Source of the DNA: Ilyonectria destructans
Lineage: Eukaryota; Ascomycota; Sordariomycetes; Hypocreales; Nectriaceae
Reading direction: 5' to 3'
Assembly: GCA_020740775.1 (NCBI GenBank)
Contig: JAHEWK010000045.1
Span: forward strand, 62,001 to 126,000
Length of the DNA: 64,000 nucleotides
The notes beneath the pieces are model-generated. The model was not told where the DNA came from. It saw only the letters and a program-made list of their open reading frames with translations, and searched no databases. The first letter of the stretch is position 1; each line of letters begins with the position of its first letter. Below, in pieces: positions 1 through 11,392 of the stretch. A program made the position numbers and the translations under genes.

Positions 1-1619
1 GGACTTGGCGATTTGGGCCTGAGACTGGAAGCCTCATGCGAAAAACGACGCTAATATAGACCGCGATTAGCATACGCTCCCCGATCGCCGCTGATGCACT
101 GCTGCCCCTTGGGTCATATCTTCTGGAGCGGCAGTCTCTAGCGTGGTGGCTAGCCCTGAGAATCCACCGTGGTGCCTTGTTCCGGGTGCCGCGACTCCCA
201 TGAACGCTACCTAGAGGGCCTGGTAGGGGTAGCGCGGTGTTCCCCAAAAGTGGGCACGCAGTTGCACAAAACTCGGGAGCTGAACCAAGTACTTGCCACC
301 GGCCCTGAGCAGGGAGTGTCCATAGAGTACGACGACGAATCTCTGCCTGTTTGCGTGCTTTGTTCCTGCGACAGGCGCGCACTAGCATGAATAAGTAGGA
401 CACAGCTGAATATCGTCGTTTTCCATGCCAACTCAAGCCGTAGCCGAATATCTCACAGTGTCACAATATGGTCTTCCTTTTGCAGTTGTAGCTTGGCCAG
501 TCTAATCGGCGAATTCCTTGTGGCACTCGTATCATTTACGTAGAAGGGCGTCCATCTCCTATTGTCGCCTTCCATCGCGGGATGAGCCGCTGCCAGATCC
601 TCCATAGTGATTGATAGTGATTGGTGCGCCACCCTGCTTGATCTGTAAGTAATCAGAGCAAGTGACGTGAGATAAGGTCGTAGCTCGTTGACCGAAAGTT
701 GCAGTGTTTGCAAGCAGCACCTTTCTGCTTCTTCAAGTGAAGGTTCAATTGGGATCCATCGGGTCTGCAGGGCAGGTCCTTAGGGTCGGCAAGTCTGAGG
801 GGGTGAATGGGTGGATTGACTCCCCACCGCGCTGACTTGGGTATGTTGTGTTTCTCGCCCAAGTGTCTGGAGATACGGTCCCCAGATGGCTTGAGCGCAG
901 ATCCACGATCAGTACATATAATAGCTGGCCCGGGCAGGTTGAAGTGCAGACCAAGCCCTTGTAGCTTGGCCAGTCTCTTAGGTGTGGGTTATTCTCGTAT
1001 AGCAAGCACGGGTTCACTCATGTTAAAAGATGGGATAATACTATGCTGAGATATTGTTCGTAATAGGGCAGTATTATCACTGAACAATTGATCTTATAAT
1101 TACTCTACATTTAAGGAGTGGAATATGAGAAGATGAGTAACAGCGCTAACACCTAGTCGACCCTCTGGAGCTCTCTGGTCTTGGATTGGCTCTCTTTACA
1201 TAAGGTTCATTAAACTCAACAAGGATCCTGCAGTATGGAACGCGGTGCGTTCTGTCAGGATGCGCGCGAAGCTGACACGAACGTGGATCGGGCCCGTTTC
1301 GCCCCACAGAATGGGGGTGTTAGATGGATTGGATATGATTGGTCTAGAAGGTGGAACGGGGCGCGTTCCAGTCGGCACTTAATGAGTCGACCCACCCCCT
1401 CGTCGGATTTTTTCTTCTGCTTCTCTCCATATCGCTTTGCGAATTCGCTTTAAAGTAAAGACACTCATTAAACGACACACCACTATATAAAAAATAGTTG
1501 CCTGACTTAACAAGGTCTTCCAGAGATTTTGTTGACATGCATCTATTTTGAACTTTGTTCTATTGATTCCAAGATCCCTCGCTCGATAAGTTGGCTACCG
1601 AGGCCTGATCATTGGTATT
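1..1619. other. Unassigned intergenic DNA
   Basis: Only short ORFs in conflicting frames are present and none has a recognisable domain or splice structure. An 18-bp sequence is repeated directly at 486-503 and 959-976. The stretch 1230-1375 carries two GGAACG...CGTTC dyads. I see no gene. Confidence 0.4.
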
Positions 1620-2586
1620 ATGTCACACAGCGATATTTCTTCACGCCTCGATAAGCTCCCACCTGAGCTGAGAGGTGAAATTCTTTCGCTGGCGCTTCGA
1701 CAAACTGCATGGTCGAGGGTCCGCGCTGAAGTTGTCATTGTTATTCGGCAGGGCAAACTGCAATGGACCACGGGTAATTCGTCGCCCACCTCCATTGGCC
1801 TATTTGGGTACTTGGTAGGCAATTTGTCGTCAAACACGTAAGTCATTGCCGCGTATACAAGCTCTGCCACTAACATTCATCAACAGATATGAACAGTTCA
1901 TTGAAATGATCTGTCCTAAAACCAGATTTCATTTTCAAGATTCCGAAAGCTTCCATGCACTGGTGCAGATCCCCATTAAAAGCGCTACGGAGGAAGCGGG
2001 AGGCGATCTATGTCTGCACAAGAAACTTCAAATTCTGTGTCAGTACATTGAAATGATTTCCTGTTGTTTTCCTGGAGCAACCAACGTCGACGCATTTCGA
2101 CCAGTTCTGCCTCATCTACGCGAATTACGATTATGCCCATGGTACCACAGAAGCCACAGTAACAAAAAAATTGTCGAGCGCCAGGATCAGGTTGTGCTCT
2201 TGGAGATTCAGTATGACCCAATGGATGATTGGAACACGGCTCAAGGGCCACAACTGCGACTTTTCGATCTGCAAGACTCTGGACCAGTGGGTGGTACCAA
2301 GACAAGAAAAGCAAATAACGGCATTTCACGCTCTAAGGGAAAGAGATTGAGAGCTTGCGGAAAAAGAACGCGCAAAAATCTTGAAAAACGTTGTTTTTCA
2401 CATTCTCTGGAGGCTTCGTCACCGATCCGCATATTTCTTGATGGCCTTCACAGTACCATGGGACTAGCGCAGCGAGGTGCTTCCGCTAGCAGTGTTGTCT
2501 CAGTCTTGGTTTGCCATGCCGGTGAATATCAACCTTACGACAACGTCCCGATAGAGTTAATCTACCAACTTGTAAATAAGGGCTAG
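1620..2586 (+). CDS. F-box-like hypothetical protein, two exons
   Basis: Exon 1 is 1620-1837 and exon 2 is 1887-2586. The 49-bp intron at 1838-1886 has a GTAAGT donor, a CTAAC branch point at 1870 and a CAACAG acceptor, and it joins the frames exactly (codon AC|A, Thr). The product is 305 residues. Its N-terminus has LPPELRGEIL followed by hydrophobic residues, which resembles the first helix of a fungal F-box (SCF ubiquitin ligase adaptor, binds Skp1). The remainder has no leucine-rich or WD repeats that I can see; residues about 180-215 are very basic (SKGKRLRACGKRTRKNLEK). The ATG is the first in frame. The splice fit argues that it is a real gene, but the F-box call rests on a short motif and the protein may be truncated. 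Confidence 0.5.
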
Positions 2587-3428
2587 CGCGCTGCGCAAGC
2601 TACGAATGGATGATTGCGGACAAAGCCGGACTTATGATAGCTGCTTAGAAGGCTATGAAAACTCTCTTGATAACTAGTCATCCGGATCCGGCCTTGAGGC
2701 CCCAATCCGGCGGATCCGAAGAGAGTGATGTGTAACGAGCTAATGTAACGGCCTTGTAATAACTGTGTTGTGTGTTGGTATGGCGGGTACCCGGGTTTGA
2801 CTGATGTTTTCCCGGGCCAAGACAATCTTGAGCCCCCTTTCAGGCAGCTTTACTATGTTATGAGTCTGACAGGGCGCTTTTATATTAACGCCACATGAAA
2901 GGTAACTGGGCTTGCTTCGTTAACTATAGTTAGCAGCCTAATTGCATCGTCGATAGGATACTTGTGGATAGGAAACTGAATCTTTTGTTAGAACCTTGAG
3001 GTTCTTTGTTTGAAGAAGGATAGTGACATCGCGGAAGTGCTGAAACCCAGGTTGTTGAACAGCAACTAGAATAGATGCCTAAACCCTTTCTAATGCCTTG
3101 GGAGGTAGGTAGTACATGAGTTGTTGCTCCCGAGCCACTGGATGAACCCGTTGAGAAGATTGGGTCTATTTAATTGCGTTAGTTCAGGCCCCGGATTGCA
3201 TATCCAACCCCAAAACCCGAACCTTAAGCTCTATCCTAACCTTATGCTCTGAGGCTATGGAAAACACGATGGGTGTGGGGCACGTTTCGAGTCACCAAAC
3301 TTATATAAGACTATGAACCCTGGGCCCTGAAGACCATTTCCCAGTTGCCTCCCGGAATTTTCTTTCCCTCTCTCACTTACCTCGAAGCTGCAGAAGCTTC
3401 ATGTAGTACCAAAGGATGAGAGACATCC
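2587..3428. other. Intergenic, no gene seen
   Basis: No supported ORF. An imperfect palindrome built on GGATCCG lies around 2683-2719. The rest is unremarkable AT-moderate spacer. Confidence 0.4.
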
Positions 3429-4692
3429 TTACACCTTAGCCCACCAGAGTGGATTTCGGCCAAATCCGTCCCGAGTGTTAAACTGGATATCATCGATAGC
3501 AAGCAAAAGTTCCGTAACTTTCGCGTGGCCATTTCTTACTGCGGCAAATAGGGCGGTTGAACTATGCCAATCCACAATATTAACCGAAAATAGATCCCTA
3601 GCAAGGAGGGTTTGAACAACCTGGTCGTGTCCATGCCTGGAAGCTAGGAACAATGGGCACCGTCCGTTCGCGTCTACTCCAATACGTGTAGTATCAAGTT
3701 GATAATCGGTAAGTAGCCGGGTTATATCGACATGTCCAGATTTTGACGCAGAGTGTAGTAAAGTCCATCCATTATTGTTGGCGACTGTCAGATCTGCCCT
3801 TTTCTCCAGTAGCAGCTTAACGATATCCAAATGACCATTACAGTATTTGAAGCCAAGTTAAGCAGGATCACTCCATTGTTATCGCCGACTGTCAGATCTG
3901 CCCCTTTCTCCGGTAGCAGCTTGACCACTTCCAAATGGCCATTGTTTGAAGCAACATAAAGCGGACTTCTCCCCTCATTACTCGACATGTTCGGACTGGC
4001 CCCTCTCTCGATCAATTAAGTCACTCCACACGCCCACCCTGTTGACGAAGCTGCCAAGAGCGCCGTTCTCCCCGAGACGTCCACGTCGTCTACGTTTAGC
4101 CCCACTTCCCCAATGAGATGCGTTAGTGTCCTCATGAACCCAAGTGAGGCTGCGTAGAATAACCGGTTACCGCTTCGGATTTTGCCTTCATATTCCAACA
4201 TTTGGTCTTGAAAACAGCTGTCGGCTTGCTTTCTCCACTGTTCCCAACTTTTGTTCTCAGTGTTGAAGAAAGCGTTCACATAGTCTATTGCTTGCCCTGC
4301 GTTGCTAGCGTCTTGTTTGATATGCTTATGCCATGATGTGACAGCATACTCTCGAAACGCTTGAAGCACTAGCCTCTTCCCTTCGGCTAAGCTTTCTTCC
4401 CAAACTTGATCGAAATTCAAATAGCGAAGACATGTAATAGCAAGGATATTGCTTTGCACTGTGTCTTGCCTTGTTCGCAAATTTTCGTTCGAAATCAACT
4501 GACCCATCGGACCGAGTTCATGACACAGGATATATTGCTTGACTGAAAAATGCGTCAGGTGAACAGTCAGGGACGCTAGCTCTGAACTTTGCCCTCGTGT
4601 TTCGACTAATGGCCCACAGAGCTCGAGAATCTCTAATCGAATATATTCTTCATCGATGGTGTCTGGTACTGTAGTAACTGGGAGAACTACTA
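3429..4692 (-). pseudogene. Decayed NACHT/ankyrin STAND gene, C-terminal part
   Basis: The minus strand reads from an upstream stop near 4692. The first part is typical of the region that follows NACHT in fungal ankyrin proteins (VHLTHFSVKQYIL at about 4530-4565, then FREYAVTSWHKHI). Ankyrin repeats follow (SPLYVASNNGHLEVVKLL; TLLHSASKSGHVDITRLL). The frame is broken by a TAA at 4016-4018 between GVT and LIERGAS, and by a one-base frameshift near 3840 where NLASNT should continue into GHLDIVKLL. No NACHT P-loop or start codon is present upstream, so this is a 5'-truncated relic. It shows that STAND genes of this type have turned over here before; the intact relative in the window is at 57381. 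Confidence 0.75.
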
Positions 4693-4846
4693 TTTATGTA
4701 CAGGCACGATCTCTATGGAATGTTCCACTTTCTTCCACACCTTTGCCACCGACTTGGTCGCCTCACACTTGTGATCTCCAACATGGATCACTGGATCACC
4801 ACCACGATCCAACGATCCACGTAACTATATAGACAACCGAGTAGTG

Positions 4847-4863
4847 CACATTCACCATGAGCA
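4847..4863 (+). repeat. Left target-site duplication (17 bp)
   Basis: CACATTCACCATGAGCA occurs here and again at 6102-6118, exactly flanking the 4864-6101 insertion. Confidence 0.75.
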
Positions 4864-4955
4864 ACTCTCTCCTGTAAAAATTCTTCCTGACTAGCGGCTG
4901 TTAGCACTAGTGTGGAAAATTTTTGCAGGCCCACCAAAATTTGGCTGCTACAGCA

Positions 4956-4978
4956 GTTAGTGCCCTTCGGGCACTAAC
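4956..4978 (+). repeat. Perfect hairpin inside retroelement
   Basis: GTTAGTGCCC, a TTC loop, then GGGCACTAAC: a 10-bp perfect stem with a 3-nt loop. Confidence 0.7.
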
Positions 4979-5271
4979 ACCGCAATAAAGGAAGGATTGA
5001 GAGAGTTGACTTCCTTTACGCAGCAGCCACGGCCACAGCCCAAGGGCTCCGGCCACGATCGGAGCCTGCTGCCCTGACCAGCTGGGCAGCTAAGATAGCA
5101 GCAGACCCACAGCACGGCTTGCGGGGGCCAAACGACACCGCTGTGGCTCTTATACATGCTGTAATGCTGGTTCAGACCTCGCAGCAGGTATAGCTACCGC
5201 AGCCAGCCAACAGCAGTCACGACACCAGCTTCAATCTAGGTGGGCGTCGACCTCTGCCCTGATCTCTACGA

Positions 5272-5519
5272 CTCGGCACTTAGGTATATAAGGCTACATC
5301 TTAGTCTTAGTACCTGCTTGGGCCTCTGGGCCTGAGCTGCCTTGGCCTCCGGGCCTCGGCACCTAGGTGTGTAAGGCCACCGCGTCTTACTACCCTACCT
5401 GCTTAGACCTCTGGGCCTAAGCTGCCCTGACCTCTGTGTCTCGGCACGTAGGTGCATAAGGCCACCGCGTCTTAGCACCTGCCTTGGCCTCTGGGCTAAG
5501 GCTACTATGACCTCTGGGT
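5272..5519 (+). repeat. Three tandem 80-85 bp units
   Basis: Units begin at 5272, 5355 and 5440 with CTCGGCAC.TAGGT, each followed by TAAGGC and a CT-rich segment containing CCTCTGGGCC-like blocks; a decayed fourth start is at 5520. They sit inside the retroelement at 4864-6101. Confidence 0.65.
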
Positions 5520-6101
5520 CTTAGATGCCTCGATCTATGGATCTTGGCTGTGAATCCAGGTCTACAAGAGGTCACAGAATCGGGCTACTTGTAGGCATCA
5601 GGGTTCTGGCTTGATGGCCCTGATCAATGGATGCTAGCTGCAGTGGTTTTTCCCTCTAAGTTCCCGCGAGGTTTTCCCATCTGCAGTTATTCCTATCATA
5701 CGGATCTCGATTTCTGGAGGTTTTGAATGCCGGCAGGCAGGAATAGGAATACTGGAGAATTCCAAGCTGGTTAATAAATATGGGTATGCTGACACCCGCC
5801 CTGAAAATCCGCTGACGGATATCGGGCTCGAAATAATAGGTCAAATAGGGCCTCTTAATTGCTAGATGGAAGAGGAAGAAGGATTGCAATCTCAGCTCGT
5901 GTGTGGATTATACGGGATGCGGACTGCAGGTCCGAGCTACGGGCCTTATGGCCTATAGCTCCGGCCCCGGGTTACTGTACTTAGGTTTCTTCAGCTGTTG
6001 ACACCAGCCTAGCACGTCATCTTGCCCCTTTGGGGATTCTGTAGATATCTCAAGTAGATGCCTTCATGACGGTAATTAATCAACAACAACAACAACAACA
6101 A

Positions 6102-6118
6102 CACATTCACCATGAGCA
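6102..6118 (+). repeat. Right target-site duplication (17 bp)
   Basis: Identical to 4847-4863; immediately follows the CAA tail. Confidence 0.75.
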
Positions 6119-6440
6119 GCTACTCAGCTATCAATACAACTTGGTTACCTCAATCACCTTGACTCGCTACGCATCACTGTGCTTGACTATTACCAGACGA
6201 AACATTTACTCAGTAAGTGACGCCCTAACCGATCTGCTAACATAAACCTACGGTTTATCCACCAGCAACCAATCTCTTGCCTACCCTAGACCACGTCTAC
6301 GGCAGTCCAGAGAGCATGACCGTTACAATATAGCGAGGAGGTTTAGCCGGCCACACTGATGAGTGCGTGTTTGTAGCTTACACTGAACCTGATGAGTAGT
6401 CTGGTCAATCAGAGTCATTACCCAGAGTGTCTGTTAGCGA

Positions 6441-7109
6441 GGGAGCCCATAGGTTCGCGGTACCCGCGAATTTAAAATTTCACGGGTACCGCGAAAATGA
6501 CTAAGCACGAGTTTCGCGCCTAAGGATACTCTATTGCAACATAATCTCAACGCGCATACTGATTTGGAGTGTGTGTAGAGTTGCAAAACGCACTTAACGG
6601 TAATTTGATTTATTTTTCAATATTGGACTAAGTCTCAACTATAATATCAGTAGCAGAATATTGCACAGCGATAGCCATCTAGGGACAGCAGCCTGTACCC
6701 TTGCTGCTCGCACTAGCCAATTTTGGAACTTGCAAGGAGTAATCTATATGTGCGGGGTTCTAGTTTTTAATGGGGTTGCCTGCTTTTCAAGAGGTAAAAT
6801 CGCTGTATAGAGTTAAATTACGCTGTAGAGTATTGGTTAAAGAGATGCTAGAAATGTCCCGCTTAAAAATAGGAATTATGGCAAAGTGTGCCCGAAGAAG
6901 CAAAAAGAAGTGACGAGTGAAAAGGAGCATGATGTCTTATATCGGATTGATGCACTTGAACAGCAGTGCCATCCAAGCAGGCTCATCAGGTGAAAACAGT
7001 GTGAAAAATGAGAAATCGCTTGCAACTTAGCTATTATACACTGTGCTTAGTCATTTTCGCGGTACCCGCGAAATTTTAAATTCGCGGGTACCGCGAGCCT
7101 TGGGCTCCC
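6441..7109. mobile_element. 669-bp MITE with ~67-bp palindromic TIRs
   Basis: The left arm 6441-6508 (GGGAGCCCA...CTAAGCAC) and the right arm 7043-7109 are inverted copies differing at a few positions and one indel. Each arm carries two dyads built on CGGTACCCGCG and CGGGTACCGCG around an AT core. No coding capacity is seen between the arms. I find no convincing target duplication in the flanks, so the exact termini are uncertain. The dyads resemble those in the TIR of the Mutator-like element at 35193, so a Mutator-type origin is possible but unproven. Confidence 0.7.
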
Positions 7110-7731
7110 CGGACTAGGGGCACGCGGTGTGCTCATTGCCGCTTTCCTGCGACACCCTGCTGGCGCACTGGACGCGAAGTATGGTAACGAGGTGGAGGCA
7201 CGGGAGGAAGCCTTGCTACCCCTCGTCCTGCATACGTGTCTCATCACCGGCCCTGCTGTAGCAGAAGTGTACATTCATGTACGTGAGTAATCGGTAATCT
7301 TTGGCTCAGCCGTCTAGCGTTACATATTTGATCGTTTGTGGGTAGACACGCAGCTCAAAGAGGGCTATGGTTGGCCTGCCTGCCTGCCCGCCCATGCGCA
7401 GGCATGTACGTGCTGGATTTGAACCTGTTTGCACGATGCCAAGTGTTCGTCGCTTGGAAAATGTATGTATTGCGTTGGGTGCCCTGTGAATGTTCTGTGA
7501 ATTATGCCCAGTGAGCCGCTGTGCCGCACTTCCGCGCACGTAGCAAATCCGAGAGGCTCATTTTTCTCTCGCTATCTAGCTCGAGGGATTTTCCACGAGT
7601 TCATCTGGGACAAATATATTATGCTCTCGTTCAAGGCGCAGCTCGTCAGGCCTGCCTGTATTCACAGCGCCCTTGAGCTTCTTTCTCCTTCCCCCTAGTC
7701 TCAAGCTATTTTTCTGACCAATTTGTTCACA
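7110..7731. other. Spacer upstream of the REase-like gene
   Basis: No supported gene. The last 200 bases hold the presumed promoter and 5' leader of the gene starting at 7732; CT-rich tracts lie at 7676-7697. Confidence 0.35.
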
Positions 7732-9342
7732 ATGGCTCCTGAAACAATTTTGTCCGTCCTTTCTAAACCAAATCCTACCCTCAAGCCGTGGTATATCGGG
7801 CCGGGACCTAATACAGTGGTTATGCAGACGCCAGGGTTTGAACATTGGGAACCTTGGCATGAATTCAACGCCAAAACTCTTCGAGCCATCTACAAGAATG
7901 TTGTCCAAGCTCCCTGGCGGGACGCACCGGCCGAGGTCAATGTGTCGGATTTCGATGCCACCTACGGAGATGAGGATGGATTTGAGCAACAGGTTCTCAG
8001 TCGAACCACGATACCTATGGTGAATGCCGCACTAGGTCACGCCAGGAAGCTTTGCAATCATCAGACCTTGCTCCACCTCGGCCGCAAGGGTCGGTGTCAA
8101 TATGGAGAGGATACTCGGATCAACCCTGACTGGACACTCGTCAACAATGTTGACTTCACATCGGACGGGAAGTTTGAGAGCATTATGACTGGTGACAGTA
8201 AGCTCTCTGCCAAATGGCAACCGGAACTCTATCTGACCGATGATGACCAATGGCGACGACCTATATCTCAGGTCCTTATGTACTCAAATCAAATTCAATG
8301 CCGGTATGGATTTATCATTACCGACAATGAACTTGTCGTTTTCCAGTTTGCCAGGGAATCCGTAAGCCCCGGAATAGCCACCACTCGAGGTGTCCGTACG
8401 GCTCAACCAATCCAGGGACATCAACGCGTTGCGTCGGGTGTCTCTCAGTTATCCGAGTCGATTCAGGCCATGTCAATGTCCGGGGGTTCGACCGGGGCCC
8501 AATCTTTCTCTGAAACGGGAAGAGGCTTCGACTACCAAAATCCCAAGTATCGAATTATTCCTTGGTTGAATGCGGGGGACGCAGACCTCACCGTAAAGTT
8601 GGGCCTGTTCTATATCTGTATGATGGCGGGACATGGAAGCAGCTACGTTGATACGAGCTATCCCAAGTTGAATACGTGGTGGTATCTAGCAGACGGAACA
8701 TTCCGGCATAATACGTCGGGCTTCACTATGAAGCAGCTCGGTTCTAAGGACAGAATGGAGGACCCAAACCCTGACGCGCAGCAGGGAGGTAGTGCAGATC
8801 AAGTTATGGACGATATGGAGTACGAAGTGGAACGCTCTCTTTTCCCAGAAAGGGAATCCTTGGAAGAAGATGCTGGCCAACAATACTCGACACAAATGTA
8901 TTCCGAGGCAGACGGTCCGGGATCAGCATATCCAGAGACTGCATATCCGGCGGAGACAGGACCAAGCGGCAGAGAAGCGTTTGAAGGGCTGGGGGAGGAG
9001 AATAATGAAGAGGAAGAGGAAACAGAGGATGAAGAACAGGAAGAACTGACTAAAAAAAAGAAGGGCAAAGGCAAGGCAAGGGCAAAGGAGGGGAGGCATA
9101 GCAAACATCATGGGAATGAAGGTAAGAATAAATCCCCACTTCCAAAGCTCAGCTCAACATCGGTCCGTATCGTCCGGGTAAGCTTTTCGCGTCACAATGG
9201 CGTGTACTGCTTCGAGAATCGGAGCGGTGACATGGTGCCCGTGAAAAAGAAGGAGTGGTCTTGGATGGAGTATGAGGGTCGCTCAGTGCTGGTATATAAA
9301 GGAAGCAGAACCATGTACATTACGGACAAGTTGCCGGGTTGA
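7732..9342 (+). CDS. PD-(D/E)XK-like fungal protein with acidic/basic tail
   Basis: A single-exon ORF of 536 residues; the start is the ATG in TTCACAATGGC (the frame is open a little upstream without an ATG). Residues about 125-210 read like a restriction-endonuclease fold: NPDW at 131-134 (Asp133), GDSK at 154-157 (Asp155, Lys157), then SQVLMYS near 179-185 and the beta-strand pair RYGFIITDNELVVFQF. That order (PD, DxK, helix with Q) is the pattern of PD-(D/E)XK enzymes. Residues about 415-470 are very acidic and then strongly lysine-rich, and the last 60 residues form a separate beta-rich piece. A kinase-like gene follows on the same strand after 750 bp. The nuclease assignment is my inference from motif spacing; the active residues look complete. 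No signal peptide is seen. Confidence 0.6.
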   Translation: MAPETILSVLSKPNPTLKPWYIGPGPNTVVMQTPGFEHWEPWHEFNAKTLRAIYKNVVQAPWRDAPAEVNVSDFDATYGDEDGFEQQVLSRTTIPMVNAALGHARKLCNHQTLLHLGRKGRCQYGEDTRINPDWTLVNNVDFTSDGKFESIMTGDSKLSAKWQPELYLTDDDQWRRPISQVLMYSNQIQCRYGFIITDNELVVFQFARESVSPGIATTRGVRTAQPIQGHQRVASGVSQLSESIQAMSMSGGSTGAQSFSETGRGFDYQNPKYRIIPWLNAGDADLTVKLGLFYICMMAGHGSSYVDTSYPKLNTWWYLADGTFRHNTSGFTMKQLGSKDRMEDPNPDAQQGGSADQVMDDMEYEVERSLFPERESLEEDAGQQYSTQMYSEADGPGSAYPETAYPAETGPSGREAFEGLGEENNEEEEETEDEEQEELTKKKKGKGKARAKEGRHSKHHGNEGKNKSPLPKLSSTSVRIVRVSFSRHNGVYCFENRSGDMVPVKKKEWSWMEYEGRSVLVYKGSRTMYITDKLPG

Positions 9343-10088
9343 GAAGTGTTAGGCGCCCGCCCACCACGATTTAGCAAGGTAGTGGCTATGGAGAGTAGTA
9401 GTAGTAAAGATGCAGAGAGGTTACCAGGAAGACGGTGCTACCCGGAGCGGTCAACAGCGATAGTGACGGAGTGGTTCATCCACAAAAGACACACTAGAGG
9501 CCTCGAGAGATAGGAGGCCAAGAATCAATACAAGCCAACTGCTCCCCTGCTTTTAAGCGACTACAGTCTTGTTAGTCATCATCTAACCTCTTCACTCCTC
9601 TTTAATAAGCCAGCCCCGGATAAGGGTATTGTGGTGAGGCAACTCAATCACAGGGCCCACTTGCGCGTCACTGCGCAGATCCCTGGTTCAGCAGGTAGGC
9701 GAGGCAGGGTAGATGATAATGTCACATGACACAGATGAATAGCTTAAGTAGAGGTAGCCAGGTATCAAGCCTACTTTTCAACTCAACCTTGGACTTCTTG
9801 CTGTCGTAGTTTCCACTGCCAAATATCGAGTAATTGCTTGATCCTTTATTAATTAGATTTGGCTGTACTGTAGAGACGGAGATGCTGTCATAAATCTATT
9901 CCGGAGGTCCAAGCTTTGGCGATCTCACTGACTGGTGGACACCAGCAAGTGCTGCCTAAATTTGCTACTGGCGAAACAAGATCCTGGTAAAATAGTGGGG
10001 CCATGCGCACCCCAGGGAGGATTGATAAACAGCTCCTCCCCGCCTGGTCGCGCTGCTGATCCACGCTACTTTTCCCACTGCCGTCTTG
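9343..10088. other. Intergenic, no gene seen
   Basis: No ORF with support on either strand; presumably terminator of the upstream gene and promoter of the downstream one. Confidence 0.35.
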
Positions 10089-11055
10089 ATGTTTGGCACA
10101 ATGGCCGCTAGCCTAGCGAAGATCAATAAGATCGACTTGCCAGCGATTGACGAAACCTTTCTCGAAGGCGCGCCATCCACTACCCTTCGAGATTTTAAAT
10201 ACCCCAAATTACGCCAATTTCCCAAACGCGAATCTCAAATACAATGGCTTAAGTTCCTCGGCTCTGGGCAGGAGGGTATGGTTTTCAAGGTCTCAATTGA
10301 TGATGGCGACCCTGTTGCCCTCAAAGTCGTATGTTGGCCTCTTCCCCTCTGTGTTTCCGCGTACCAATGTTGACGTCCTACCGTCTATCTAGTTCTGGCG
10401 CGCAAAACGCCCTACCCAGCCATCACCAAAGAGCCCCAAGCCCATGATTCTTGACTGGCCTTTTGAGGACGAATGCATCACCGCCGCACTGCTCGAGAAG
10501 ATGAAATGGGCCATGGCCGATGACGACACCAAAGTTGCTGCCGGTGCGAACCGAACCATTACAGTCAAGAAAGGGCCCGAAACCGCCGCAGAAGCCATCG
10601 AGAACCTGCGTGCGTTTAGCGACGAGGCTAGACAATCGTCAGAGACAAGAGCAAAACGCCCCGATCGGGTACCGCCATTTCCTTCCTTGCCCAAGTGCTA
10701 TGGATGGACAACAGTCCGTCGCGATGAACTTCTTCCTATCCCTGTAGTAGGTGTAGTAGACGATGTTGATTGGCATTGGGCTATCATCTACGAGTTTGTG
10801 CCGAGAACAAAGCAGGACACCAACATTGGCCAATGCCACCTGGATTTCTTCCACGCTATAGGCTTTGCCTTAGGGCCGTATAAGTGTGACAATTGGCATG
10901 GGGGCAGGTTAATTGACCTCAATGATATTCGCACGCCATATGGTATAGGCTGGACGAAGTCATTAGTCCGCCATCGCGATGCGGAGAAATGGTTCTCGAC
11001 ATTAGACTCCACCCAACAGTTCGCTTCAACTCATAAGAGTTTGCAAGCTTGCTAA
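10089..11055 (+). CDS. Protein kinase-like protein (probable pseudokinase), two exons
   Basis: Exon 1 is 10089-10328 and exon 2 is 10393-11055, with a 64-bp intron (GTATGT donor, CTAG acceptor, phase 0); 300 residues. The N-lobe is clear: FLGSGQEGMVF is a glycine-rich loop (58-63) and VALKV carries the ATP-anchoring Lys79. The C-lobe lacks an HRD catalytic loop. Where DFG is expected it has GRLIDLNDI, a degenerate form that I associate with a fungal kinase-like family that ends shortly afterwards. It is therefore probably non-catalytic or an unusual small-molecule-kinase-like fold. The region 440-600 bases into the gene inserts a helix-rich stretch. It lies 746 bp downstream of the REase-like gene, same strand. 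A further intron near the 3' end cannot be excluded. Confidence 0.65.
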
Positions 11056-11392
11056 GCTTGCCTTAGACCAAGGGGGTTCAGGGACTAGCGAGAAGGACAA
11101 GGGGGATGACTGAAATAATGGTATGGAATCGAACGCACACATACACAATTCGATCACGCCTGGAGGCTGGGCCGAAGAGGCACTGATTTCTGGTTGCTAG
11201 GATAGATGTACGTTTCAAATTATATTCGTTCTCATAGCAACTGTACAAGCTATTACTGTCCTTTCGCAACGTTCTCAGTCTACCCCCCAACCCTTCGATT
11301 CCTCTGCCAACATACACCCACAGGTTTAATCGTCGCATAAGAGTGTTTTGGTTAATAAGAACGTGGCAAAATAAGCAGTAGGCCGGCTCGTT
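11056..11392. other. Spacer, no gene seen
   Basis: Nothing recognisable; the 3' flank of the kinase-like gene meets the 3' end of the PHD relic. Confidence 0.35.

Larger units (their letters stand above)
4864..6101 (+). mobile_element. Non-autonomous non-LTR retroelement with (CAA)n tail
   Basis: The 1238-bp insertion is flanked by a 17-bp direct repeat (4847-4863 and 6102-6118) and ends in a CAA run (6081-6101) right at the right-hand duplication. Variable-length target duplication plus a simple-repeat 3' tail is the signature of target-primed (LINE/SINE-type) retrotransposition. It has no reverse-transcriptase ORF. Internal features are a perfect 10-bp-stem hairpin at 4956-4978 and three 80-85 bp tandem units at 5272-5519. 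Its 5' end (ACTCTCTCCTGTAAAA...) resembles a second copy starting at 28864. It could be a SINE-like element or a deleted LINE; the duplication and tail are directly visible, the class is inferred. Confidence 0.65.

Noticed and set aside
486..976. 18-bp direct repeat as LTR or target-site evidence
   Set aside because: The repeat is isolated, with no shared flanking sequence or coding content between copies.
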